A stretch of 64,000 bases of DNA from DAOULT01 sp964646625 (lineage in GTDB: Bacteria > Chloroflexota > Anaerolineae > CAZYHC01). The notes under the pieces were generated by a model that was given only the letters and a program-made list of their open reading frames with translations, did no database searches and had not been told where the DNA came from. The stretch is taken from assembly GCA_964646625.1 (NCBI GenBank), contig CAZYHC010000003.1, positions 1 to 64,000 of the forward strand. The letters run 5' to 3'. Both the position numbers and the translations under genes were made by a program. Within the stretch, counting starts at the first letter, position 1. The number at the start of each line of letters is the position of its first letter. This document shows, piece by piece, positions 38,540 through 46,546 of this stretch.

Positions 38540-39286
38540 ATGTCTGACGAACGACAGCACATTGAAAAATTACTGGAAATACACCGGCGCAACCTCAAGG
38601 ACCTGGAAGAGCAGCAGGCCAAGTACGGCCTGGATGTACCGCCGGTTATTCTCAATAGGATTAGAGGCGAGGACGAGGCCATTGCTGAACTGGAAAGAAA
38701 GCTGCGCATAGCCAGTATGCCCGAACCCCTCCAAGACTTCGTGGTACAGTTACCAGAACATTTGGTGGAACCGGCTTCGGAAGCCTTTAATAAATCTCTG
38801 GCGGAGATCAACCGCAAGTTGTTAGAAGTGACTAAGCTACAAAAATGCCTCGATGAGTGGAAAGAAGTGCACAATGCTTTGCATGATTTGCACAAGGACT
38901 TTAGCCCCGTCGCCGCGACAGTTTCCCTCTCCCGTCGCCAATCGCTGACTGAGCTGATACCTCAGGATTATCTGCGGGACATAAAAAGTCAATGGGAAAC
39001 CTGCAAAAGAGCTCTGAGTACAATGCAAGGCATACATAGCGGTATCAAGTACATGGAAGAAGATGAGGCCCACACGATAGGGGAGTGGGTCACCAATATG
39101 TCAGCCTCCGAGGAAAGTATCGATGAAGCGATACGCTATCATGATAAGAAAGCGCTAGAGGAGCTTTCCTCTCGCTTCACTCGCGACATAATCCGGTATC
39201 TATACCTGGCGGATAAAGCCTTGAGGGATACCATCAAAAGGTTGGAAGCAGCCTTTACGGATATTATGAGGAGGTTGCCACAATGA
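38540..39286 (+). CDS. Helical protein with conflict-system-type N-terminal hairpin
   Basis: The 248-residue protein is entirely helical. Residues 1-55 (IEKLLEIHRRNLKDLEEQQA, KYGLDVPPVILNRIRGEDEA, IAELERKLR) form the short helical hairpin that in Chloroflexota and cyanobacteria opens many NTPase, caspase-like or CHAT conflict proteins. The rest (TLIPQD-like SLTELIPQDYLRDIKSQWET, MQGIHSGIKYMEEDEAHTIG) is a coiled bundle without catalytic motifs. It overlaps the next gene by ATGA. The pair may form a membrane-associated complex using these N-terminal hairpins. GGGAGG precedes the ATG. Confidence 0.6.
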   Translation: MSDERQHIEKLLEIHRRNLKDLEEQQAKYGLDVPPVILNRIRGEDEAIAELERKLRIASMPEPLQDFVVQLPEHLVEPASEAFNKSLAEINRKLLEVTKLQKCLDEWKEVHNALHDLHKDFSPVAATVSLSRRQSLTELIPQDYLRDIKSQWETCKRALSTMQGIHSGIKYMEEDEAHTIGEWVTNMSASEESIDEAIRYHDKKALEELSSRFTRDIIRYLYLADKALRDTIKRLEAAFTDIMRRLPQ

Positions 39287-40617
39287 ACAAGCGATTTGAA
39301 CAGATACAGCGCAAACATACAGAGCTACTGGAGAAGGCTGAGGCGACCGAGAACAAGGCTGACTTGCTGGAAGAGGTCCAAGCCTTCATCACCGAGGTAC
39401 AAGAGGCCGGTCGGGAGATCCCAGACGTTCTAGAGCGCGACCAGGCGCGTAGCATACTCCACTATTGGGGGGCTTTCGTCCACGAGCAGGTGGGCGAATA
39501 TCCACCCAGCCAACTGGCTTCGGCCATCACCCCTAAACGGCTACCTAAGGTAATACTGGCTGTCATTGGATTAATGGTAGTCATTATTGTCCTATTTAAG
39601 ATTCTTGCTACTACCACACCTGCTCCAATTGCCACGCTACCTCCGCCAAGCAGTTCAGTAATTGATTGTCCATTCGCGCCCAAACATCTATCTCTTGCTA
39701 GTACACCGGTCAACGTTGAAGCCAGAATAACCACGCCTAAACACTGCGCTGAGCGTCTACCCAAGGGGTCTGGAATCAACATTGCTGGTGTCTATTCCGG
39801 CAACTTGGCTGGCTGGGAGCTTTGGATCCTGGTCCGCGATCCAGAGGGCTTGTTCTATCCACAGAGCATGGATGCTTGTGCCGGCGCTTTTATGCAAACT
39901 GACCAAGGTCGATGGAGTGCTCGCGCGCGCTTAGATGAAAAAGAGGACACGGGGTTGCAACTGTTTGATATTATTATCGCAACGACGCTGGTCGATAGCC
40001 CAGCAAGCGAGTCGTTCAAAAATTGGTTGGATATTGGCTGTCGCACCGGCGATTTTCCCGGCTTCCACTTCGATGATTTGCCCGAAGAATTGACGGAACT
40101 GGACAGTGTTACAGTAACAACACAACGCTTTTCGGAAAGCGAGCCCAAATCCAAATGCCCCTTTGCACTACTTCAGCATCCGACCATTGCTGGTTCACAG
40201 GTTGCTGTCAGAGCAAGCATCACAGCGCCTCAACGGTGTGCAGACAACTTAACTGCGGGAACCAGAGTTTATGTGAAAGGCTTTTATTCTGGAAATTTGT
40301 CTGGTTTGGGCTTTTGGATCCTGGTCTATGATCCGGACGCTCTGTTCTACCCACAAGCTATCAATGCTTGTACAAGACCGTTTGTGGATATACAAGATGA
40401 TGACAGTGTGTGGAACACATTTATACGCTTAGGCAACGAGGGAGACGTTGGTCTGTTCAACATCATTCTCACTGTAGCTCCAGTCGATAGCCCGGCGAGT
40501 CAGATATTCACGAAGTGGTTGGATACCGGTTGTAATACAGGAAGGTTCCGAGGCTTCGATGCATTGCCTGAAGGGTTGACAGAGTTAGATGCTATTACGG
40601 TAAAGGTACAACAATAA
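39283..40617 (+). CDS. Single-pass membrane protein with two extracellular repeats
   Basis: The 444-residue protein has an N-terminal cytoplasmic coiled coil (FEQIQRKHTELLEKAEATEN, KADLLEEVQAFITEVQEAGR), one membrane helix VILAVIGLMVVIIVLFKIL (about 90-108) and an outer part of two related units of about 150 residues. Each runs CPFA....., RxSITxPxxCAExLxxGxxI, YSGNLxGxxxWILVxDPxxL, FYPQ..DAC and ends DxxVDSPASxxFxxWLDxGC. Four conserved cysteines per unit suggest disulfides. The repeats look like a small carbohydrate or ligand-binding beta domain. No family recognised. It is coupled to the preceding helical protein. Confidence 0.6.
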   Translation: MNKRFEQIQRKHTELLEKAEATENKADLLEEVQAFITEVQEAGREIPDVLERDQARSILHYWGAFVHEQVGEYPPSQLASAITPKRLPKVILAVIGLMVVIIVLFKILATTTPAPIATLPPPSSSVIDCPFAPKHLSLASTPVNVEARITTPKHCAERLPKGSGINIAGVYSGNLAGWELWILVRDPEGLFYPQSMDACAGAFMQTDQGRWSARARLDEKEDTGLQLFDIIIATTLVDSPASESFKNWLDIGCRTGDFPGFHFDDLPEELTELDSVTVTTQRFSESEPKSKCPFALLQHPTIAGSQVAVRASITAPQRCADNLTAGTRVYVKGFYSGNLSGLGFWILVYDPDALFYPQAINACTRPFVDIQDDDSVWNTFIRLGNEGDVGLFNIILTVAPVDSPASQIFTKWLDTGCNTGRFRGFDALPEGLTELDAITVKVQQ

Positions 40618-40662
40618 TGTCCGGCAAAGAACTATCCTTAAAGTTGGAAAATTGACGTAAAC

Positions 40663-42075
40663 ATGCTATTTGAATCGCTATTGCAAAATTGGTTCCACTG
40701 GATGTCGGCAATTGCTGCCATCCTATCGGTGCTGTTGCTTGGTTTGGCTATAGACTCACTTCGTCAGAGCGAAAACAGATTAGTTGGTTGCGCTGCGCAG
40801 CCACACGTCAATTCTATTCCCATCTCCATAATTGTCCCTGCTTACAATGAACAATCCATCATTTGTAAAACGATTCAAGCTCTTTTACATATCCAATATG
40901 ACACCTATGAGTTGATTGTGGTAAATGATGGTTCAACGGATCAAACGCTCGATGTTCTTAGAAGAACGCTACAACTCCGCGAAATTCCCAAGAATCTTTC
41001 AATCAATCTCCCCTGTCAGCCCATTAATCACTTGTTCGAATCAGGAATAGATCCGCGTATCCGTGTTGTAGATAAGTGTAATGGTGGAAAATTTGACGCC
41101 CTAAATGCAGGTATTTCTATATCGCAATACCCATGGTTCTGTTGCGTCGATGCCGATACTATCCTGATGCCAGATGCGCTTTGGCGAATGAGCGAACAAG
41201 TCCAGAGGAATCCTTCTATCATTGCTGCTGCGGGACAAGTGCGAGTAGGCTATAGCGATTCAGTTGGCCGTGTATTGGTTATGGCACAAGTAGTTGAGTA
41301 TATTCGTTCGTTTGTTGTTGAGCGTATTGGATGGAGCAAGCTCAACGGGCTGGTAATCGTGCCAGGAGCATTCAGTCTCTTCAACAAGCAAGCTGTCTGT
41401 GAAGTTGGTGGCTACAGTTCAGATATGCCAAGTGAAGATGTTGAGCTGGTCCTTAAGCTGCACCAGCACAGCTTATTTCAAAAGCGAGCATATAAAGTTC
41501 TCTATGTTCCTGATGCGATTGCTTGGACAGAGACCCCGGCAAACTTCTCAAGCCTGGCTAAGCAACGTAAAAGATGGTATCGTGGTCTCTGGGCTGCTAT
41601 TAATCGTCACCGCTGTATGTTATTCAATCCTGGTTATGGATTTATCGGTTTGTTTGTGCTTCCGTATCTTTTGCTATTCGAGTGTCTGTGGCCAGTATTT
41701 GGAGTTGCAGTACTTGCACTTACTTTGTTGACTCTCGACTTGAACATCCAAAACAGCATGGCGCTCCTTTTACCCTTATGTCTGAACTTTGTTGGCCAAT
41801 GTTTGATATCAGCAGCGATTATTCTCATTGACTGGAGCAATTTTCGTCGATGCTATTCATCTCTCAGTGTATTGCGTCACACACTAGCTTCTATTCTAAT
41901 TGAGCGAAGTATCTATGCTTGCTTGCTCACTATGCTCAAGATTCAGGCATTTATCGTGTTTGTCCAGCCATTTACTCAAGGGTGTGGTAGGTGGCAAACA
42001 TTGACCAGGAGGGGTTTCAAATCCCCAGTAACTGGACATTCTACATCAGAAGAGAGAGCAGCAACTGCCACCTAA
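40663..42075 (+). CDS. Processive GT2 glycosyltransferase
   Basis: The 470-residue enzyme has an N-terminal membrane helix (about 14-32), the GT-A core SIPISIIVPAYNEQSIICKT, IVVNDGSTDQTLDVL with Asp89, CCVDADTILMPDALWRM (DxD near 162-164), GGYSSDMPSEDVELVLKLHQ and LAKQRKRWYRGLWAAI, the Q-x-x-R-W product-binding motif of processive enzymes. Four or more membrane helices follow. It resembles IcaA/PgaC/BcsA-type synthases that extrude poly-GlcNAc, cellulose or hyaluronan through the membrane. No c-di-GMP PilZ domain is visible. It follows the repeat protein by 45 bp, so may build its ligand. Confidence 0.85.
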   Translation: MLFESLLQNWFHWMSAIAAILSVLLLGLAIDSLRQSENRLVGCAAQPHVNSIPISIIVPAYNEQSIICKTIQALLHIQYDTYELIVVNDGSTDQTLDVLRRTLQLREIPKNLSINLPCQPINHLFESGIDPRIRVVDKCNGGKFDALNAGISISQYPWFCCVDADTILMPDALWRMSEQVQRNPSIIAAAGQVRVGYSDSVGRVLVMAQVVEYIRSFVVERIGWSKLNGLVIVPGAFSLFNKQAVCEVGGYSSDMPSEDVELVLKLHQHSLFQKRAYKVLYVPDAIAWTETPANFSSLAKQRKRWYRGLWAAINRHRCMLFNPGYGFIGLFVLPYLLLFECLWPVFGVAVLALTLLTLDLNIQNSMALLLPLCLNFVGQCLISAAIILIDWSNFRRCYSSLSVLRHTLASILIERSIYACLLTMLKIQAFIVFVQPFTQGCGRWQTLTRRGFKSPVTGHSTSEERAATAT

Positions 42076-42085
42076 CAAGTCGCTG

Positions 42086-42190
42086 GTGTGCCCTGTAAAG
42101 CTGTCGTCCGCTAGTCGGTGAGAGTCCGGTCGTGGTAACTGCCAGAAGGCCACGTAGCAGGCTCTCGGAATTTCCCCAGGGAAGGTACAT
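42086..42190 (+). other. Possible 5' fragment of a group II intron
   Basis: GTGTG at 42086 opens a stretch CTAGTCGGTGAGAGTCCGG followed by TCGTGGTAACTGCCAGAAGG and CCACGTAGC, which recalls the start and the conserved domain I of bacterial group II introns. No reverse transcriptase or domain V follows, so only a fragment would be left. This is from memory of the pattern. Confidence 0.35.
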
Positions 42191-42237
42191 CACCCCCAGG
42201 CCATCTGGCTCACATTCTGCAACTGTAGATAGCTGAT

Positions 42238-42303
42238 AAAAAAAGAGCCAGCGCTGCGGACAACGAATCTCTCAACAAGAGATTGTGTTCGCCTTACTGG
42301 CTC
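42238..42303 (-). terminator. Rho-independent terminator
   Basis: On the minus strand GAGCCAG (42297-42303) pairs with CTGGCTC (42245-42251), enclosing a long inner stem AATCTCT/AGAGATT, followed by seven T (42238-42244). It closes the operon that starts at 46044 and overlaps the last codons of its final gene. Confidence 0.85.
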
Positions 42304-42635
42304 AGTGGGGACAGCTTCTCCCCGCAGCGGGGGCAGGCATACATCTTATGCCCCTGCCAGGTGCGCCAGGCCCAGGCCCCCGTCCAGCCGCTGCCCAGCT
42401 TGGCTATGCTCTTGGGGATGATCAGCACGCACAGCGTAGTGCGGCCCATGCAGGCTGTTTTCCTTACGAAGGTGGCGACCTCTCCCGGCCGGCGGGCGAT
42501 GGCCGCGTAGCTCATGGGCACGGTCTGTTTGACTTCCCGAAGCCACTTTTCCGGCAGGTGCTCCTCGGTCATGACCACCACGGCGTAGGGTTTGCGTTCG
42601 AGGGGATACCATTCCATCCATTGTCTGCTACTCAT
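42294..42635 (-). CDS. Hypothetical protein with C-terminal zinc knuckle
   Basis: The 113-residue protein reads MSSRQWMEWYPLERKPYAVV, VMTEEHLPEKWLREVKQTVP, RRPGEVATFVRKTACMGRTT and ends in GHKMYACPRCGEKLSPL. One CxxC knuckle plus other cysteines may bind zinc. The strand CVLIIPKSIAKL precedes a Trp-rich turn. AAGGAG lies before ATG 42635, which overlaps the end of the upstream gene. It is the last gene of the 46044-42294 operon. No family recognised. Confidence 0.5.
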   Translation of the reverse strand: MSSRQWMEWYPLERKPYAVVVMTEEHLPEKWLREVKQTVPMSYAAIARRPGEVATFVRKTACMGRTTLCVLIIPKSIAKLGSGWTGAWAWRTWQGHKMYACPRCGEKLSPLSQ

Positions 42636-43035
42636 GTTTATCTCCTTCTGACACCTCCAGTGGGGGCAGGTCTGGGTTGAAAAGCTGTTTGTGTTTTTCC
42701 AGCTCCCATTCCTCCCACTCCACGGGACTGCTCTCGGCTGGCACGGCCCCGGCCTGGTGTAAAGCGTTACCTTTTATCACGTAGAACCACGCCTCTCCTC
42801 CGTCATCGGGCACGACCAGCACGTTACAGGGCTGGAGATAGCCTGCTTCCGAGAACTTCTTGAGCATGGCTTCCACCCCGTCTATGTCCCACCACTGGTG
42901 AAGATACAGGCAGGTGTCCATACAACCGAAGTCCACGAATTCCGTGAACCCGCTGTTGGTCAAAGACTCCCTGATTGCATCCCTTGCTTCTGGCCGAAAC
43001 AGGATGGCGTCCGTTACCATAATCTCAAGTGACAT
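42628..43035 (-). CDS. Hypothetical acidic protein
   Basis: A 135-residue acidic protein, MSLEIMVTDAILFRPEARDA, then SGFTEFVDFGCMDTCLYLHQ, WWDIDGVEAMLKKFSEAGYL and LVVPDDGGEAWFYVIKGNAL. The mixed alpha/beta pattern resembles no family I can name. It begins 18 bp after the stop of the methylase-helicase gene and overlaps the next gene by 8 bp. AAGGGG precedes the ATG. Confidence 0.5.
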   Translation of the reverse strand: MSLEIMVTDAILFRPEARDAIRESLTNSGFTEFVDFGCMDTCLYLHQWWDIDGVEAMLKKFSEAGYLQPCNVLVVPDDGGEAWFYVIKGNALHQAGAVPAESSPVEWEEWELEKHKQLFNPDLPPLEVSEGDKHE

Positions 43036-43053
43036 TTTCTTGCCCCTTTCTTC

Positions 43054-44415
43054 TTATATGACTTTAGCTTTCCTCAGATAGTCGGCCTGGAGCAGCCGGG
43101 CGATGCCCAGGCTGGTGGCCGTCTTGCCTGTGCCGGTAGCCATCACCAGGGTGACCGATCCGTAGCGTTTGACTGCCTTGTATCCGGCCACCGCCGCCTG
43201 TTTCTGCACTGGCAGGAGGCCCGTCTCGCGACGGCCCGCCAGATGCTTGTGCCTGAGCAGGGGGGCCAGGATGGTCTCCTCCCCATCGTCGATGTGCAGA
43301 TCGTGCAACGGCGGGTAGGCATCGATCACTGCCCGTGAGAGCTCCCTTTGCCAGCAATCGACGAAGGTGGTCAGTTCGTGGGGATCGTTCAGGTGGCGAG
43401 ATTCCCCTGAGAGCAGGTGCAGCACCCAGCAGATGGTGGTGCGGAACTCCTCCACCGTGCGGGTCACCCCTTGCTCCTTTTCTTCGGGCGTGGTCACGTC
43501 CACCTGGACTTTCTGGGTGTGCCCTTTGACCAGCAGACGCTCGCCATCCCGCGAAAGCTCGACGTTGTTGAGCAGTCCTGCGGCCAGGAAGAGGGCCAGG
43601 TGGCCCAGGCGCAGGGGCATGAGCGGGCGTTCGTCGGGCAACTGGTCGGGCGACTGCCGTTCCAGCCACCAACGGTTGCGCCACACGCCGTTAGCCAAAG
43701 CTTCAGTCTGTATCTCTTCAGCAGAGATGTACTTCGAGCGAAAGCGCCAGGGCGTTTTGGGTGCGCGCACGGGCAGGACGTAAGGTGGTCTGTCGGGTAC
43801 TTCCGGCAGTTCGGGCAGCCTGGCCTTGGCTGCCTGGAGCAGGCGCAGACACGTCTTGTCGTCCTCCGTGGCCCTGGCTCGCCTGACTCCCAGAATGACC
43901 ACCTGCTGATAATCACCGTACTCTTCTTCAGGGAAGCGGTAGACGCTGAGGTCCTCGAACCAGGTGGACAGCCTTCGCGAGACGTGGTCGCTGAGGTGTA
44001 CCTGGCGGATGATGTAGACCAGCACCCCTCCAGGTCTGAGCCAGTCCTGGGTTTCGCGCAGGAAGGTCAGTTCCAGACGGCCGCCTGCTTTGGTGTCAGT
44101 GGAGTAGGGGGGATTGAGCCAGAGTAGTTCTGCTCCCTCATGGCCTTTGCTGACCAAGGCCTGTTCGTAACTGCCGCCCAGGACGTGATCCAGGACTTCG
44201 GCTGCGGCCTGGCTGCGTGCCACGTCCAACTCGATGCCGAAGGTGGTGCCGTGTCCCAGCAAGTCACGCAGTTGGGCCAGGGCTTCGCCAGTGCCACAAC
44301 CTACGTCAAGAAGATGGCATGGCCCCTCAGCACGTAAGAAAGCCGCCACCCGTTGGACGACGAGCGGCGGCGTGGGTACGTAACCCATCTTTACCAGGTT
44401 CATAAAACGAGACAT
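43054..44415 (-). CDS. DUF6094-type methyltransferase fused to a truncated helicase N-terminus
   Basis: The 453-residue product starts at ATG 44415 (GGAGG upstream). Residues 1-200 are a class I methylase: MNLVKMGYVPTPPLVVQRV, CHLLDVGCGTGEALAQLRDL (SAM loop), FGIELDVARSQAAAEVL and LLWLNPPYSTD with the N6-adenine NPPY motif. A spacer domain follows. The last 50 residues, KQAAVAGYKAVKRYGSVTLV and MATGTGKTATSLGIARLLQA, are the Walker A start of a superfamily 2 helicase that stops abruptly at DYLRKAKVI. Related plasmid loci have a separate complete helicase, so this is probably a deletion remnant. It may still methylate element DNA. Confidence 0.7.
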   Translation of the reverse strand: MSRFMNLVKMGYVPTPPLVVQRVAAFLRAEGPCHLLDVGCGTGEALAQLRDLLGHGTTFGIELDVARSQAAAEVLDHVLGGSYEQALVSKGHEGAELLWLNPPYSTDTKAGGRLELTFLRETQDWLRPGGVLVYIIRQVHLSDHVSRRLSTWFEDLSVYRFPEEEYGDYQQVVILGVRRARATEDDKTCLRLLQAAKARLPELPEVPDRPPYVLPVRAPKTPWRFRSKYISAEEIQTEALANGVWRNRWWLERQSPDQLPDERPLMPLRLGHLALFLAAGLLNNVELSRDGERLLVKGHTQKVQVDVTTPEEKEQGVTRTVEEFRTTICWVLHLLSGESRHLNDPHELTTFVDCWQRELSRAVIDAYPPLHDLHIDDGEETILAPLLRHKHLAGRRETGLLPVQKQAAVAGYKAVKRYGSVTLVMATGTGKTATSLGIARLLQADYLRKAKVI

Positions 44416-44651
44416 TTGTTGTCTTCCTCCTCTCTTAATGTTGTTTCTTGCGATTTCGGCTCCCTCAGTTTGATCGGCCGCCTGGGATTGGCTTGCGGGA
44501 AGCGCCGCAAGGCGCAGTCCAGGCACAGGAAAACCTGAGCCACACTCCATCCCCCTCGATAGTTCTTGTGCACCGGCGGGTAGTGGTAGAGCCGCAGGAT
44601 AACCTTAACCAGGTATGCGTCAGGCTGGCTGCACTCGCTGCAAACGTTCAT
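44400..44651 (-). CDS. Small four-cysteine protein
   Basis: An 83-residue protein beginning MNVCSECSQPDAYLVKVILR and continuing LYHYPPVHKNYRGGWSVAQV and FLCLDCALRRFPQANP. CxxC and CxxC are about 40 residues apart, fitting a treble-clef or zinc-ribbon site. Its start overlaps the preceding stop by ATGA and its end overlaps the methylase start by 16 bp, so the three are translationally linked. Function unknown. Confidence 0.55.
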   Translation of the reverse strand: MNVCSECSQPDAYLVKVILRLYHYPPVHKNYRGGWSVAQVFLCLDCALRRFPQANPRRPIKLREPKSQETTLREEEDNKCLVL

Positions 44652-45244
44652 CGCAGTATCTCACTCTCGATCCCCTGGCGGATGATCTCCACCCAGGGTT
44701 CGGTCTGGGGTTCGATAGCCCAGGCATGACAGCCCCCGGCCTCGATGGGTCGGAGACATCCTTGCCGTAGACCTTCCCGCCACAGATAAGCCGCCCATTC
44801 CTGCCTGGCAGGTAAGGGCACGATGCGGTTCCACAGGGCAAAGAAGCGCCCAGGGTCGCCTTCTGCTTGAGCGGCCAGGAGATACCCGGTCTGGCCTGGC
44901 TCGACCATCAGGGTAGCTGGTTCAGCCACCATGACCAGGTGTCCCTGTTCCAGTTGCGGGAAACGGACGATGGTATGATGATAGCGCACCTTGTACTCGC
45001 CTTTGTCAGCCTCTCCCTCAGAGTAGGCAACCTGGTGTTGGCGGTGGAGGAAGGTCTCACCTTCCAGTTCGACGTAGTGCCCGGCCACCAGGTGTCCCCA
45101 AATGGCCTGGAGGACGGTGACTGGCCCCAGGAAGGAAGCCAGCACCAGCCCCGCTTCGTCCTGGGCCCAGGCGTCGCACCAGCCTCGGTGTCCGCCTACG
45201 GCCACTGGAGTGGTAGGTGATACTCCAACGATGGGTACAGTCAT
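44648..45244 (-). CDS. Hypothetical protein of the integrated element
   Basis: The 198-residue protein starts at ATG 45244 (GGAGGTGAGGAGTT before it), overlapping the upstream stop. It is rich in beta strands: MTVPIVGVSPTTPVAVGGHR, GLVLASFLGPVTVLQAIWGH, YVELEGETFLHRQHQVAY and RYHHTIVRFPQLEQGHLVMV. The C-terminal third has ARQEWAAYLWREGLRQGCLR. I see no catalytic motif. Gene order (C4 ribbon, helical protein, this, four-Cys protein, methylase) is compact and fits one maintenance or replication operon. Confidence 0.5.
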   Translation of the reverse strand: MTVPIVGVSPTTPVAVGGHRGWCDAWAQDEAGLVLASFLGPVTVLQAIWGHLVAGHYVELEGETFLHRQHQVAYSEGEADKGEYKVRYHHTIVRFPQLEQGHLVMVAEPATLMVEPGQTGYLLAAQAEGDPGRFFALWNRIVPLPARQEWAAYLWREGLRQGCLRPIEAGGCHAWAIEPQTEPWVEIIRQGIESEILR

Positions 45245-45615
45245 AACTCCTCACCTCCCTCCCTGGCCTGCAGGAGTTCCCAGGCTTCCACGCTCCAGGC
45301 CGCCCACTCGGAATCATCCATCAGGACCAGGAGCATCGTAGCCTGATGTTCGGCAGGTAGCCTTCTCCAGCGCGCCACGATCTCGTCCTTGAGCTTCAGG
45401 ATGCGCGCCGGTTCCTGTTCAACTTTCCTTTCCTTTTCCTGATAGTCATGCATGAGTGACACGAGCTTCTTTCTAAGAAATTCCAGGTCGCAGACCGCCG
45501 CCTCCACCCGGTCATCATAAAGTTCGGCCCTGATCCCATCGACCAGGCCCAATAGCTCCTCTATGACGGCCATTTCATCACCATGCCAGTCAATCTTGCC
45601 TTCCAAGTCGTCCAT
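45241..45615 (-). CDS. Hypothetical coiled-coil protein
   Basis: The 124-residue protein (AAGGAGG six bases upstream) is helical and acidic: MDDLEGKIDWHGDEMAVIEE, LLGLVDGIRAELYDDRVEAA, DLEFLRKKLVSLMHDYQEKE and RWRRLPAEHQATMLLVLMDD. Its heptads predict a coiled coil at residues 40-80. It overlaps the next gene by ATGA. No family recognised. Confidence 0.5.
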   Translation of the reverse strand: MDDLEGKIDWHGDEMAVIEELLGLVDGIRAELYDDRVEAAVCDLEFLRKKLVSLMHDYQEKERKVEQEPARILKLKDEIVARWRRLPAEHQATMLLVLMDDSEWAAWSVEAWELLQAREGGEEL

Positions 45616-45654
45616 GACGACCTCCTTTCGTTTTTCGTGCCTTTCGTGTTTTGG

Positions 45655-46044
45655 TCAATACTCGACGAAGCCGCACAGACAATGGAGTCTGACCCCGGCA
45701 TAGCAGTCGCCTTCTTCCAATGGGAAGTAGACAAACTCGCCGTCCAAGGTACGGCTGCATCTGGGGCAGGGAAGTTCGCCCCGCCGGGCTCGCTCCAATA
45801 GCTCCATGTCCTTGCGGCTCAGCACGTCCCCCGGCCCTGGCTCGATGACCTTCTTCGGGCCTGGGGAGAGCGCCCCCTCCACCTGGGCTTCCTCCAGCCT
45901 CAAGCCTTCCAGGACTTTACACAGCTTCCTTGCTTCCTGGAGAGCTTTGTCCCTGGCTGCGGGAGTACTTTCTGACAATAGAGCCTGGATCATGAAGTCC
46001 AGGACAATGAGACGGTTGTTAACCATCTCCTGCCAGGTTTCCAT
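45655..46044 (-). CDS. Hypothetical protein with C-terminal zinc ribbon
   Basis: ATG 46044 with AAGGAGG starts a 129-residue protein: METWQEMVNNRLIVLDFMIQ, a helix rich in Ala/Leu/Glu to residue 60, a Gly/Pro spacer, then LLERARRGELPCPRCSRTLD and YAGVRLHCLCGFVEY, a CxxC...CxC zinc site. It heads the operon that runs to 42294. A perfect hairpin lies in its leader at 46076-46106. No function recognised. Confidence 0.55.
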   Translation of the reverse strand: METWQEMVNNRLIVLDFMIQALLSESTPAARDKALQEARKLCKVLEGLRLEEAQVEGALSPGPKKVIEPGPGDVLSRKDMELLERARRGELPCPRCSRTLDGEFVYFPLEEGDCYAGVRLHCLCGFVEY

Positions 46045-46075
46045 AGCTTGCACCTCCTTCTTGATCGCAAACAGA

Positions 46076-46106
46076 GAAGCCAGCCACACAATGTGTAGCT
46101 GGCTTC
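46076..46106 (-). promoter_or_regulatory. Leader hairpin
   Basis: GAAGCCAGC and GCTGGCTTC (9 bp) with an inner CACA/TGTG lie in the 5' leader, about 32 bases upstream of the ATG at 46044. A TTGACA (RC of 46138-46143) further upstream is the probable -35. The hairpin lacks a T tract, so it may affect stability or translation. Confidence 0.45.
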
Positions 46107-46296
46107 ATGCCTCATTATTCAATTTTCGGGATATGGGATTGTCAAAGAGCAGATACTCGCTATGATCTTACAAACCAATCACTGTTCCAAAAGCTCGTTT
46201 TCAGTCAGTGATACTCGATAGAGTAGTTGTAAGTAGCGGGTATGGCTCTACTCTAATACATAGGGGTGCTATGTCAAGGGGGAAAATCGTGACACT

Positions 46297-46325
46297 TTGC
46301 GCTTTTTCTTCAATAATGGTATAAT
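46297..46325 (+). promoter_or_regulatory. Promoter of the MADS-like operon
   Basis: TTGCGC (46297-46302), 17 bp, TATAAT (46320-46325). The sequence CAATAATGGTATAATTACTG closely matches the promoter at 17041-17062. A TGTCA...TGACA pair lies just upstream (46272-46295). Confidence 0.75.
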
Positions 46326-46331
46326 TACTGT

Positions 46332-46455
46332 GTTCGCATAGAAGCGCCTCGAGGCAGGAGGCCCAAGGCATGACCTCGGCGCGGCGCGGGCACCGATGAA
46401 GGTAACATAGGATAGAAGCCCGCCCAACGCAAAGGACGGGCCTTCGTTTTATCTT
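46332..46455 (+). promoter_or_regulatory. Leader with conditional terminator before the defence operon
   Basis: The transcript from about 46332 contains three mutually compatible arms: GCGGGC (46386-46391), AAGCCCGCC (46416-46424) and GGACGGGCCTT (46434-46444), followed by CGTTTTATCTT. The middle arm can pair with the third to form an intrinsic terminator or with the first to prevent it. The first arm lies within a 9-codon leader peptide. The arrangement is that of a transcription attenuator. Confidence 0.5.
46370..46399 (+). CDS. Putative leader peptide MTSARRGHR
   Basis: A 9-residue frame from ATG 46370 to TGA 46399, with AGGAGG at 46356-46361 (8-base spacing), an unusually good site for so short a frame. 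Three of nine codons are arginine. It overlaps the antiterminator arm of the leader, so ribosome movement over it could decide whether the terminator forms. Confidence 0.4.
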   Translation: MTSARRGHR

Positions 46456-46546
46456 CGACCAACTCTCCCTCCACGTTTAGGGTGGAGTCTGATGATAACT
46501 CTATAGGCGGCAATGGACGGCTGTCTGTTAGTCCAGGAGCAGGATT

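Noticed and set aside
42005..42030. GGGGTTTCAAATCCCC resembles a tRNA T arm, which would suggest an attachment site.
   Set aside because: The stem is 4 bp with an 8-nt loop and no acceptor, anticodon or D arm surrounds it.
16995..46300. A full conjugation system (relaxase, VirB4, mating channel).
   Set aside because: Only VirD4-like ATPases, a replication-relaxation protein and helpers are visible; no VirB4, VirB6 or classical relaxase motif was found.
46332..46455. The RNA before the MADS operon as SRP RNA, 6S RNA or RNase P.
   Set aside because: None of the conserved loops of those RNAs is present, and the leader peptide plus alternative stems fit an attenuator better.
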